NCBI GenBank assembly: GCA_036744635.1
Contig: DAIOHQ010000136.1
Location: 1-12,808 of the forward strand
Direction of reading: 5' to 3'
DNA: 12,808 nucleotides
From: DAIOHQ01 sp036744635
GTDB lineage: Bacteria > Planctomycetota > Phycisphaerae > Tepidisphaerales > Tepidisphaeraceae
Each line of letters opens with the position of its first letter. The stretch's first letter is position 1. Of this stretch, positions 1-7,515 are shown one piece after another. The position numbers and the translations under genes were made by a program. The notes below the pieces were generated by a model. The model did no database searches and was not told the DNA's origin. It was given only the letters and a program-made list of their open reading frames with translations.

Positions 1-30
1 ACAATCGCGTCCGCTGAAGCGGACCCTACG
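1..30 (-). repeat. GTAG-headed palindrome downstream of the sigma factor gene
   Basis: Read on the minus strand, GTAG (29-26) is followed by G and then a perfect 6-bp stem, GTCCGC (24-19) with GCGGAC (14-9), closed by a TTCA loop. It begins 17 nt past the stop codon of the sigma factor gene. A GTAG foot on a short hairpin is the hallmark of REP elements, and three other elements in this window share it. No T-run follows the stem, so a classical intrinsic terminator is less likely. The window edge prevents checking for a partner palindrome to the left. Confidence 0.5.
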
Positions 31-46
31 TTTGCTCTGTGGCCCA

Positions 47-658
47 TTACGAATAGAGCGAACTGGATCGCAGCTCCAGGCGCAGGGCTTTGACGGCGCG
101 GCAGCAGAGCTGTTGGATCGCCCCGGCCGAGCGATTCATCTTGATGGCCGCCTCGTCGACGTTCAGTCCGTCGATGTGGCGCAGGCGCAGGGCCATGTGC
201 AGATCGTCCGGCAGGCGCTGCAGCGACACTTCGACAGCGCTCATCAGCTCGTGGGCGGCGGCGGATTGGCTGGGGGTGCGTTTGTAGAGGGCCAATTCTT
301 CGAGCAACGTGACGATGGACTGATCCTCGGGAGGCAGGCCGTCGCTGTTCGATCCGCCGCGTTTGGCGGCCTGGTGGCGGCGCAGGGCATCGGTGAGCAG
401 ATTTCGCGCGATCGTCACCACCCAGCGCAGGAATGCATCCTCGTCGCGCTGCTGAAATTGACCGATCCGCCGGAATACCTGGAAGTAGACATCCTGCAAG
501 AGATCGCGGGGTTCGAGCGTCGAGCGCAGGGCGCCGGGAAAATGGTCTTTCAAATAAGCCTGCAAGTGAGGGCGATACAGAGCCAAAAGCTGCCAGGTGG
601 CGGCGCTGTCCCCGGCCTTGGCGCGTTCGATAAGCTGGCCTTCGGCTAACATAGACAT
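47..658 (-). CDS. ECF-type RNA polymerase sigma factor (sigma-70 family)
   Basis: Directs RNA polymerase to a dedicated promoter set; target genes are not visible. The 203-residue protein has a region 2 domain at about residues 18-101 (DLLQDVYFQVFRRIGQF, then FLRWVVTIARNLLTDALRR) and a region 4 helix-turn-helix domain at about 145-198 (LPDDLHMALRLRHIDGLNVDEAA, then the recognition helix with SAGAIQQLCCRAVKAL). The two-domain layout without region 1.1 or 3 is that of ECF factors. The frame is open back to 868, but that extension crosses a good promoter and a palindromic repeat, so I start at the ATG at 658; the ATG at 652 is equally possible. No Shine-Dalgarno match is strong. No anti-sigma gene is adjacent, so control may lie in the promoter or in a partner elsewhere; genes to the left cannot be seen. 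Confidence 0.9.
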   Translation of the reverse strand: MSMLAEGQLIERAKAGDSAATWQLLALYRPHLQAYLKDHFPGALRSTLEPRDLLQDVYFQVFRRIGQFQQRDEDAFLRWVVTIARNLLTDALRRHQAAKRGGSNSDGLPPEDQSIVTLLEELALYKRTPSQSAAAHELMSAVEVSLQRLPDDLHMALRLRHIDGLNVDEAAIKMNRSAGAIQQLCCRAVKALRLELRSSSLYS

Positions 659-714
659 CCCATCCGATATGGTACGGCGGAAGCGCCGCGCGCATGCGCA
701 AAAACCTTTAGAGA

Positions 715-743
715 AAGATAGCGAAGCGCGGCGCGGGCCGCAA
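715..743 (-). promoter_or_regulatory. Candidate sigma-70 promoter of the ECF sigma factor gene
   Basis: On the minus strand a -35 TTGCGG (743-738) and a -10 TATCTT (720-715) are separated by exactly 17 bp. The predicted start of transcription, near 708, gives a leader of about 50 nt before the ATG at 658. This position supports the short form of the sigma factor. Assigned by inspection only. Confidence 0.45.
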
Positions 744-816
744 TAAAAAGATGGAGATTCTGCAAAGATATGGCTGAATTCGGGCAGGCGCGTACGCCGG
801 CCGCTCATCGGGCCAT

Positions 817-836
817 GGCGGACAGGAATGTCCGCC
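817..836. repeat. Perfect 8-bp palindrome with GGAA loop
   Basis: GGCGGACA (817-824) pairs perfectly with TGTCCGCC (829-836) around a GGAA loop. It lies 36 nt past the stop of the dehydratase gene and upstream of the sigma factor promoter. It has no T-run, so it looks more like a dispersed palindromic repeat than a rho-independent terminator. From memory, translated peptides of the form ADRNVxPT, which this sequence yields, recur in spurious planctomycete gene models, which would fit a dispersed repeat. Confidence 0.5.
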
Positions 837-871
837 CCACCGGGATTGGGTACACTCCCTGCGGTCACAGG

Positions 872-1213
872 TTAAAGCGCCTCAATCTTGGCGGCGCAGA
901 TGGTGTCATTTTCGGAGACGCCGCCGATGGAATGGGTGCTGTAGCGCACCTTTACCTTGTTAAAGCCCACTTCCAGGTCCGGATGGTGGTCTTCGCGGTG
1001 GGAGATCCAGGCGGTGGCGTTCACGAAGGCCATCGTGTGGTGATAGTCCTTGAAATGAAACGTCTTGCTGATTTCCCCGCCGCCGGCCGGGCTGTGCTCC
1101 CATCCCGGCAATTGGCCGAGCGCCTGGGTGATCTGCTCGCGCTGCAGCGGCGGCGTGCCTTTTTCGATGGGTTTGCACTTTCTTTGCGCCAAGTCGCCAG
1201 AAGGATTATTCAT
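872..1213 (-). CDS. Pterin-4a-carbinolamine dehydratase (4a-hydroxytetrahydrobiopterin dehydratase)
   Basis: Dehydrates 4a-hydroxytetrahydropterin (EC 4.2.1.96), normally to recycle the cofactor of aromatic amino acid hydroxylases; it acts in the cytoplasm. The 113-residue length is typical. The active-site block reads SHREDHHPDLEVGF, with the paired histidines at 76-77, and the third histidine of the family follows in STHSIGG (His94). The N-terminal KPIEKGTPPL segment is also common in bacterial members. The start is the ATG at 1213, with an AGGAG ribosome binding site at 1225-1221 and a 7-nt spacer; upstream in-frame extension lacks such a site. No phenylalanine hydroxylase gene (phhA) is next to it, so its substrate context is unknown. 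It is divergent from the phosphoesterase gene. The Pseudomonas equivalent is phhB. Confidence 0.93.
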   Translation of the reverse strand: MNNPSGDLAQRKCKPIEKGTPPLQREQITQALGQLPGWEHSPAGGGEISKTFHFKDYHHTMAFVNATAWISHREDHHPDLEVGFNKVKVRYSTHSIGGVSENDTICAAKIEAL

Positions 1214-1235
1214 AGACGTACTCCTGTTAGATCGG

Positions 1236-1243
1236 AGTATAAT
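1236..1243. promoter_or_regulatory. Overlapping -10-like elements between divergent genes
   Basis: TATAAT at 1238-1243 on the plus strand overlaps TATACT at 1241-1236 on the minus strand. The plus-strand hexamer would serve the phosphoesterase gene (start 1293), the minus-strand one the dehydratase (start 1213). I find no convincing -35 hexamer for either. A shared bidirectional -10 is plausible but only partly supported. Confidence 0.3.
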
Positions 1244-1292
1244 CCACGGCGTTCCCGGGAGCCACGTCAGAATTGTTATTCGATTTTGAAAA

Positions 1293-2105
1293 ATGCGCTG
1301 GATCATCGGCGATATTCACGGCATGCTTCGCTCGCTCGATGCGCTGCTGGGGGTGGTGTTGGCGCGCGATGCGGAGGCGAATTTCTTTTTTGTCGGCGAT
1401 TACGTCAACCGCGGCCCGGATTCGCGCGGCGTGATCGAGCGTCTGCTGAGGCTGGCCAATGCCCGCTTCGTGCGCGGCAACCACGATGATATCTTTGACC
1501 TGATCCTGCACGGCGATTGCTACGTCTGCCATCCCAGCGCATCCGACCCGCTGCTGGCGTTTCGCTGGTTTATCGACCAGGGGCTGGACAAGACGCTGAT
1601 CAGCTATGGCGCCGACCTCGCGGAGATTCAGCAGATTGTTGCCCGGCCGACGATGGAGCGGCTGAGCAGGATGCTGCGGCGCGTGCCGCAATCCCATCGC
1701 GATTTTATTCGAAAATTGCCGAGCGTGATCGAGCAGCCCGATTGCTTCATCGCGCACGGCATGTGGGACGCTGATGAGCCAACCGAAGCGCCCGGCCTGA
1801 TAGTGCGCCTGGGGGCGCAGGCGGAGTTGCGCTATCCGCTGCTCTGGGGGCGGTACAGCGATGAAGAGCTGGCGCAGCCAAAGCGATGGAAGCGCCGGGG
1901 ATTTTTCGGCCACACGCCGGTCGTCAACTACGTCGCCTCGATCGTGCGCGGCGAAAACGTGCCGCTGGCCGGGCCGCAAATTGTGCTGCTCGACACCGCC
2001 GCGGCGCTGGGGGCGCAAGGCCGGCTGACGGCGTACAACGCCGATGACGATTCGTTCGTGCAGAGCGACCCGGCGGGGAAGATCATCGACGCCCTGGCAC
2101 CATGA
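1293..2105 (+). CDS. PPP-family metallophosphoesterase (Ser/Thr phosphatase or ApaH-like)
   Basis: Predicted cytoplasmic dimetal hydrolase of 270 residues. The metal-binding motifs occur in order: GDIHG (6-10, with Asp7 and His9), GDYVNRGPDS (35-44, Asp36), RGNHDD (61-66, Asn63 and His64), IAHG (His155) and FGHTPV (His207). This is the pattern shared by bacterial Ser/Thr protein phosphatases and diadenosine tetraphosphatases. Two departures are visible: Asn39 stands where many PPP phosphatases have Asp in GDxVDRG, and Asp65 replaces the Glu of GNHE. Substrate cannot be read from sequence; protein phosphate and Ap4A-like nucleotides are both possible. No strong ribosome binding site precedes the ATG at 1293. 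The stop overlaps the trmL start as ATGA, suggesting translational coupling. Confidence 0.88.
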   Translation: MRWIIGDIHGMLRSLDALLGVVLARDAEANFFFVGDYVNRGPDSRGVIERLLRLANARFVRGNHDDIFDLILHGDCYVCHPSASDPLLAFRWFIDQGLDKTLISYGADLAEIQQIVARPTMERLSRMLRRVPQSHRDFIRKLPSVIEQPDCFIAHGMWDADEPTEAPGLIVRLGAQAELRYPLLWGRYSDEELAQPKRWKRRGFFGHTPVVNYVASIVRGENVPLAGPQIVLLDTAAALGAQGRLTAYNADDDSFVQSDPAGKIIDALAP

Positions 2106-2599
2106 CCGAGCTTCACCCCCATCATCTTTCCATCGCCCTGCTGCAGCCGCAGATCGCCCCCAACACCGGCAACATCGCCCGCCTGTGCGTGGCGACGGGC
2201 ACGTCTCTGCATCTGGTTCGACCGCTGGGATTCGTGCTGGATGACAAGAATTTGCGGCGCAGCGCCATGGATTACTGGCCTCGGGTGAAGCTGACGGTAC
2301 ACGATGATGAGGAGACTTTCGCCAGCGCGATGCGGGGGAAGCGGCTTTGGCTGTTCACGAGCAGGGGAGAAAAGTCGTTTTGGGAGGCGCAGTTTGAGGA
2401 TGGAGATTGCCTGGCGTTCGGCAATGAGATGCGCGGGGCATCTGCGGCGATGCACGATCTCTGCGGGGAATGTTCATTGCGCATCCCACAGGTGAGCGGA
2501 GAGCGCTGTCTCAACCTCTCCACCGCGGCGGGGATTGCACTCTTCGAGGCGCTGCGGCAGATCACTGCCAAGGCGAATTTCGCACCGGATCAACCATAG
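2102..2599 (+). CDS. trmL: tRNA (cytidine/uridine-34-2'-O)-methyltransferase TrmL
   Basis: SPOUT-class enzyme that transfers a methyl group from SAM to the ribose 2'-OH of the wobble nucleotide of tRNA-Leu isoacceptors in the well-studied relatives. The 165-residue protein matches E. coli TrmL (YibK) along its length: PNTGNIARLC at 20-29, the GFVLDDKNLRR block at 43-53 followed by DYW, FGNEMRG at 106-112, LRIP at 126-129 and LNLSTA at 137-142. The last three form the knotted SAM-binding region of SPOUT enzymes. Its ATG lies inside the end of the phosphoesterase gene (4-nt ATGA overlap), so the two are very likely co-transcribed. Confidence 0.93.
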   Translation: MTELHPHHLSIALLQPQIAPNTGNIARLCVATGTSLHLVRPLGFVLDDKNLRRSAMDYWPRVKLTVHDDEETFASAMRGKRLWLFTSRGEKSFWEAQFEDGDCLAFGNEMRGASAAMHDLCGECSLRIPQVSGERCLNLSTAAGIALFEALRQITAKANFAPDQP

Positions 2600-2620
2600 G
2601 AAGGACGGCGCGGGTCGCGG

Positions 2621-2626
2621 TATAAT
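2621..2626 (+). promoter_or_regulatory. Consensus -10 hexamer immediately before the small acidic gene
   Basis: A perfect TATAAT ends 8 nt before the ATG at 2635 and 5 nt before an in-frame GTG at 2632. If used, transcription would begin at or within a few bases of the start codon, giving a leaderless or almost leaderless message. I see no good -35 hexamer about 17 bp upstream and no TGn extension, so support rests on the hexamer and its position. Confidence 0.35.
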
Positions 2627-2634
2627 GACCGGTG

Positions 2635-2829
2635 ATGATCCGCATCCGCGAGATCCTCGATCCTGATCTGCGCCAGCGCATCGTGGCGGCGCTGGCCGAG
2701 CGCCGGGGGTGTTCGATCGCCGCCATTCCGGAGTGGTTTGAGCTGGACGATGCCGATTACGTCGATCTGCTCAACGACCTGCGGCCGGACAATGATGAAG
2801 ACCTGCAAGCGCCGGAGTGGCGGGCGTAA
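2635..2829 (+). CDS. Small acidic protein of unknown function
   Basis: I do not recognise a family. The 64-residue product begins MIRIREILDPDLRQRIV, has an amphipathic helical look up to about residue 30, then a strongly acidic second half rich in Asp and Leu (ELDDADYVDLLNDL) ending in EWRA. It has no signal peptide, membrane segment or cysteine pair. Coding status is supported by its position, filling the gap between trmL and recG on the same strand, and by a consensus -10 just upstream. Start may be GTG 2632 or ATG 2635. It ends 17 nt before the recG start, so it probably shares a transcript with recG. It could be a small structural or regulatory protein; no function is claimed. Confidence 0.6.
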   Translation: MIRIREILDPDLRQRIVAALAERRGCSIAAIPEWFELDDADYVDLLNDLRPDNDEDLQAPEWRA

Positions 2830-2846
2830 GCTATCATTGTCGATCC

Positions 2847-4943
2847 ATGAGCGCCAGCGCACCGACAGAGATTCAATCCCCGCTCTCGATCCCAATCGAA
2901 AAGCTCGCAGGAGTCGGGCCCACCCGCGCCAAATATTTCCGCGAGCTGCAGGTGAACAACCTCGGCGATTTGCTGGAATATTTCCCCCGCGACTATCGCC
3001 GGGAGTCGTCGGAGATGGCGATCCGCGACCTCAACACCTCCGGCGGGCTGCAGGTGGCGCGCGGGGAAGTGGTGGCGGTGGATTACATTCCCTCCCGGCC
3101 GCGGCCGCGCTTCGAGGCCACCATCGACGATGGCACCGGCAAACTCTCGCTCACCTGGTTCAACGCCCATTTCCTGCGCAAGAGCATCCACCCGGGCATG
3201 CACATCCGCGTGCGCGGGGCGGTGAAGACGTTTCGCAACATGCCGCAGATGACCCAGCCACATTATGAGCACGTGGATCCCGAAACCGAGCGGATAGCAG
3301 TCGCCACGTTTCGCGCCATCTATCCGGCCACGGCGACGCTGAACAGTGAGCTGATTGGCAGGATCATCGCGCAGAACCTCGAGTTGGCGTTGCCGGGCGT
3401 ACACGAATGGTTTGAGGCGGGCTTGCTCAAACGCCGCAGTCTGATGCCGCGCCGCGAGGCGTACCGTCTGATTCACCAGCCGGCGGACATCCGCGACGCC
3501 ATCCGCGCCCGGCGACGCATCATCTTCGATGAGCTGATGCTGATGCAGCTTGGTTTGGGGCTGAGCAAGCGGCTGCGCGATGGGCGGATCACCGCGCCGA
3601 TTGTGCGCATCGACAAGCTGCTGGACGAGCGCATTCGCCGCCGTTTCGGCTTTGAGATGACGCAGGCGCAGCGGCACGCGGTGTGGGAGATTCTCAAGGA
3701 CCTGCAGGGCGGCCGGCCGATGAACCGGCTGCTGCAGGGGGATGTGGGATCGGGCAAGACCGCGGTGGCGGTTTACGCGATGCTGGCGGGGGTGGCCAAC
3801 AAGCTGCAGTCGGCGCTGCTTGCGCCCACCGAAGTGCTGGCCGAGCAGCATTATCTGACGCTGTCGAATCTGCTGAAGGATTCGCAGGTGAGCATCGAAT
3901 TGTTCACCAGCCGCACCCGCCGGCAGTCCAAAGGGAAGAACCTCAAGCATCTCGCCGATGGGCGGGTTCACCTGGCGGTCGGGACGCAGTCGCTGATTCA
4001 GGAAGACATCGAGTTCGCCAACCTCGGCCTGGTGGTGGTGGATGAGCAGCACAAGCTCGGCGTGCGGCAGCGGGCGGTGCTGAAAGGCAAGGGATATTCG
4101 CCGCATTATCTGGTGATGACGGCCACGCCGATTCCGCGCACGCTGGCGCTGTCGTATTTCGCGGACTTTGACGTGAGCACGATCGACGAGCTGCCGCCCG
4201 GCCGCGAGCCGATCAGCACGAAGTGGCTGAAGAGCCGGCAGGCCGGCCAGGCGTATGACTTCATCCGCGAAGAGGTCGACCGCGGGCACCAGGCGTATAT
4301 CGTGCTGCCGCAGATCGACGATCTCGGCCTGGACGATGCCAAGTCGGTGACGAAAGAATTCGAGCGCCTCTCGAAAGGCCCGCTCAGCGGCTTACGCCTG
4401 GCGATGCTGCACGGGCAGATGGCCACCGATGCCAAGCAGCAGACGATGACGGCTTTTCGCGACGGGCAGATCGACGTGCTGGTGACGACGACGGTGATTG
4501 AGGTCGGCATCGACGTGCCCAACGCCACGGTGATCGTCATCGACAACGCCGACCGTTTCGGCCTCTCGCAACTGCACCAGTTGCGCGGACGGGTGGGGCG
4601 ATCCTCGCTGCCATCGCACTGTCTGCTGATCGCAGACGGCGGCAACGAGACGGCCGAGGCGCGGCTGGCGGCGATGACGAAAACCGGCAATGGTTTTGAG
4701 ATCGCCGAAATGGACCTGCAGTTGCGGGGACCGGGAGAATTTTTCGGCACCCGCCAGCATGGCCTGCCGGAGTTCAAGCTGGCCGACATCACCAGCGAGA
4801 TGGCGATGCTGCAGGAGGCCAAGGATGATGCCCTGGCGCTGCTGAGCGAAGATCCGAACGTTTCCTCACCACGCCACCAACATCTGCGGGCCGCGCTGGC
4901 GAAGCAATTCGGCGACCGCCTTCCCTTGGCGCAGATCGGCTGA
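2847..4943 (+). CDS. recG: ATP-dependent DNA helicase RecG
   Basis: Branched-DNA translocase that regresses stalled replication forks and processes recombination intermediates. The 698-residue product has the full family layout: an N-terminal wedge region with GVGPTRAKYFRELQV near residue 22, an OB fold at about 70-140, Walker A GDVGSGKT at 298-305, PTEVLAEQHY (motif Ia), DEQH at 399-402 (motif II), TATPIPRT at 425-432 (motif III), the motif V/VI region with IEVGIDVPNA and QLRGRVGR at 578-585, and the RecG-specific C-terminal region with EMDLQLRGPGEFFGTRQHG. Length is normal for RecG. I chose the ATG at 2847; an in-frame ATG at 2817 would overlap the preceding small gene. No clear Shine-Dalgarno sequence is present. 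It converges with metK, with a paired palindromic repeat between them. Confidence 0.97.
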   Translation: MSASAPTEIQSPLSIPIEKLAGVGPTRAKYFRELQVNNLGDLLEYFPRDYRRESSEMAIRDLNTSGGLQVARGEVVAVDYIPSRPRPRFEATIDDGTGKLSLTWFNAHFLRKSIHPGMHIRVRGAVKTFRNMPQMTQPHYEHVDPETERIAVATFRAIYPATATLNSELIGRIIAQNLELALPGVHEWFEAGLLKRRSLMPRREAYRLIHQPADIRDAIRARRRIIFDELMLMQLGLGLSKRLRDGRITAPIVRIDKLLDERIRRRFGFEMTQAQRHAVWEILKDLQGGRPMNRLLQGDVGSGKTAVAVYAMLAGVANKLQSALLAPTEVLAEQHYLTLSNLLKDSQVSIELFTSRTRRQSKGKNLKHLADGRVHLAVGTQSLIQEDIEFANLGLVVVDEQHKLGVRQRAVLKGKGYSPHYLVMTATPIPRTLALSYFADFDVSTIDELPPGREPISTKWLKSRQAGQAYDFIREEVDRGHQAYIVLPQIDDLGLDDAKSVTKEFERLSKGPLSGLRLAMLHGQMATDAKQQTMTAFRDGQIDVLVTTTVIEVGIDVPNATVIVIDNADRFGLSQLHQLRGRVGRSSLPSHCLLIADGGNETAEARLAAMTKTGNGFEIAEMDLQLRGPGEFFGTRQHGLPEFKLADITSEMAMLQEAKDDALALLSEDPNVSSPRHQHLRAALAKQFGDRLPLAQIG

Positions 4944-4961
4944 TATGTTGAGACCACTCCC

Positions 4962-5059
4962 CGTAGCACGGGTTTTTAACCCGTGCCGAGCGGGCTTGTT
5001 GAACCAAAACAGCTTGGGGATTCTGCGCAGCTTGGCACGGGTTGAAAACCCGTGCTACG
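4962..5059. repeat. Paired GTAG-headed palindromes (BIME-like) between recG and metK
   Basis: Two perfect 9-bp hairpins, GCACGGGTT with AACCCGTGC, occur at 4966-4986 (TTT loop) and 5035-5055 (GAA loop). The outer arms, CGTAGCACGGGTT (4962-4974) and AACCCGTGCTACG (5047-5059), are exact inverted copies, so the unit is two head-to-head palindromes each with a GTAG foot, separated by 48 bp. This matches the layout of bacterial interspersed mosaic elements built from REPs. It fills most of the 151-bp gap between the convergent recG and metK stop codons and could also block read-through. Confidence 0.75.
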
Positions 5060-5094
5060 AAAATGCTGGCTCCTGCCCAACCGTTCTTCGCCGC

Positions 5095-6324
<1,230 letters not shown>

Positions 6325-6357
6325 GTTTCGGTCCTTCTGTTGAAAAGATGTCTGGAT

Positions 6358-6393
6358 CAGCCGGCAGATGCTTTCGCCCGCGATTGACGGCTG
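6358..6393 (-). promoter_or_regulatory. Stem-loop in the metK leader, function unknown
   Basis: In the predicted leader RNA, CAGCC (6393-6389) can pair with GGCTG (6362-6358), enclosing a 26-nt GC-rich loop that contains GGGCGAAAGC. The stem ends about 22 nt before the ribosome binding site of metK. I compared it by eye with what I remember of the SAM-I, SAM-II and SAH riboswitch cores and see no match. It may simply be chance pairing in GC-rich DNA. Confidence 0.25.
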
Positions 6394-6406
6394 TGGAATG
6401 GCGACT

Positions 6407-6435
6407 GATATACCGCAGAAACGTACGGCGAGCAA
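6407..6435 (-). promoter_or_regulatory. Candidate sigma-70 promoter of metK
   Basis: On the minus strand, TTGCTC (6435-6430) and TATATC (6412-6407) are separated by 17 bp. Transcription would begin near 6400 and leave a leader of about 75 nt. It lies in the 163-bp gap after the PAC2 gene, so metK probably has its own promoter. The same -35 hexamer, TTGCTC, is seen upstream of rpsD. Confidence 0.5.
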
Positions 6436-6487
6436 GATGCCGGATTGGCCAATTTCCCGCCCAATTCGCCGGGATCGAGCGACAAAA

Positions 6488-7318
6488 TCATTCTGGGGCG
6501 CCCTTTCCGATTAACTCGTTGTCATATTCCTCTTCCAGCCTGCGCACGGTGGCGGCCAGGTCCTGGTCTCTTTCCACGGCCTCGCTTACCTGGATTTCCC
6601 AGGCGTTGCTGGCGGCGCGCAGGGCATCGAAATCCACCGGCTCATTGAGAATCCGCGCCAGTCTCCGCGTCACCGCCTCGATGCTCAGCGGATTCAGCCC
6701 CTGCAGATAGCTGGGAATTTCCGCGACCAGGCTGATCATCTCCACGCCGCGGTCAGCGCTTTGCGCCAGCAATAGCGTCGAGAAGCTCGACGGACCCTGG
6801 TAGTCGCTGAAGCGCAGGTTATGCCCGCGCAGAAACGCCCGCAGGCTGGGGTGGGATATGGAAGCGTACATGTGCGGCTCGCGGGTGTGCGGCACGCCGC
6901 CGCCGAAACTGCCCATGAAGATGATCCGGCTTACGCCGATCTCCTTCACCACCGCGAAGATGCAATCCGCAAATTCCTGCCAGCGCAGGTTGGGTTCGCG
7001 GCCGATGAAAAACGCCAGCTTGCCCGCCTCGTCGCAATGGAACACGTTCACCGGCATTTCCAGTTCCCGAATCAGCCCATTCTCCAGCTTTACCGGCGGG
7101 CGAAAGAGCGCCGCGATTTCCATCGAACCGGGAAAGTTGTAGATGTAAAACGGGTCGGAGTTGATCCGGGCGAATTCCGCGGCGGACCGTCCCTCCATCA
7201 TCCGGCCGACGGTGCCCGTGGAAACGTGGCCGCCGTCCATCCAACCCGCCAGCGCCAGCAGCATCGTTCCGCCTTCGATTTTCGGATGCGCGATCTGCTG
7301 CAACTGTTCCAATGCCAT
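6488..7318 (-). CDS. PAC2 family protein (proteasome-assembly-chaperone-like fold)
   Basis: Member of the PAC2 family, named for similarity to eukaryotic proteasome assembly chaperone 2; the bacterial role is not established. The 276-residue protein shows the family sequence blocks: LLALAGWMDGGHVSTGTVG at about 20-38, FFIGREPNLRWQEF at 103-116, GSFGGGVPHTREP at 136-148, and a segment with SLVAEIPSYLQGLNP around 196-210. It ends in a charged helix, VRRLEEEYDNE, as in actinobacterial relatives. The start is the ATG at 7318, with GGAG at 7329-7326 and a 7-nt spacer. No proteasome gene is visible nearby, so any proteasome link is untested. It is co-oriented with metK but metK has its own promoter. 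Confidence 0.88.
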   Translation of the reverse strand: MALEQLQQIAHPKIEGGTMLLALAGWMDGGHVSTGTVGRMMEGRSAAEFARINSDPFYIYNFPGSMEIAALFRPPVKLENGLIRELEMPVNVFHCDEAGKLAFFIGREPNLRWQEFADCIFAVVKEIGVSRIIFMGSFGGGVPHTREPHMYASISHPSLRAFLRGHNLRFSDYQGPSSFSTLLLAQSADRGVEMISLVAEIPSYLQGLNPLSIEAVTRRLARILNEPVDFDALRAASNAWEIQVSEAVERDQDLAATVRRLEEEYDNELIGKGAPE

Positions 7319-7417
7319 GGGCCGACTCCGATCGAGTGTGATCCCGCTGATGGTACGCGATGCCGCCAAATCGCGCCGGCTTGATAGATTTTCGTCTCAG
7401 CGTACCGCGTCAGAAAC

Positions 7418-7499
7418 TGTCATCCTGAACCGTACTCGGTGAAGGATCTGGTCTGAACTTCGACGCCAGATTCTTCGCGGAGTACCGCTCAGAATGACA
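7418..7499. repeat. 82-bp imperfect inverted repeat (MITE-like hairpin)
   Basis: The left arm at 7418-7451 and the reverse complement of the right arm at 7466-7499 agree at 28 of 34 positions, with a 14-nt loop. The outer ends read TGTCATCCTGA on the left and TCAGAATGACA on the right, with GAAGGATCTGG and CCAGATTCTTC toward the loop. The element begins 17 nt past the stop of the glycoside-hydrolase gene and sits before the PAC2 gene. Sequences of the TGTCATCCTGA...GAAGGATCT type are, from memory, widespread dispersed repeats in several phyla. It may also fold in the 3' end of the hydrolase mRNA. Confidence 0.75.
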
Positions 7500-7515
7500 C
7501 GTTTTGCAAGCGGGC

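Noticed and set aside
659..868. N-terminal extension of the sigma factor by 70 residues
   Set aside because: The extension is cysteine- and arginine-rich, resembles no sigma domain, and covers both a good promoter and the palindrome at 817-836. The family N terminus fits the ATG at 658 or 652.
770..1489. 239-codon plus-strand frame across the dehydratase and phosphoesterase genes
   Set aside because: It runs antisense to the dehydratase and out of frame through the phosphoesterase, both of which have intact catalytic motifs; part of it is translated repeat.
2757..4289. 510-codon open frame on the minus strand opposite recG
   Set aside because: It lies opposite most of a clear recG gene, has an Arg/Gln/His-rich composition typical of antisense frames in GC-rich DNA, and shows no domain.
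4962..5059. CRISPR array
   Set aside because: Only two hairpin units, in inverted rather than direct orientation, with no further repeat-spacer periodicity and no cas genes.
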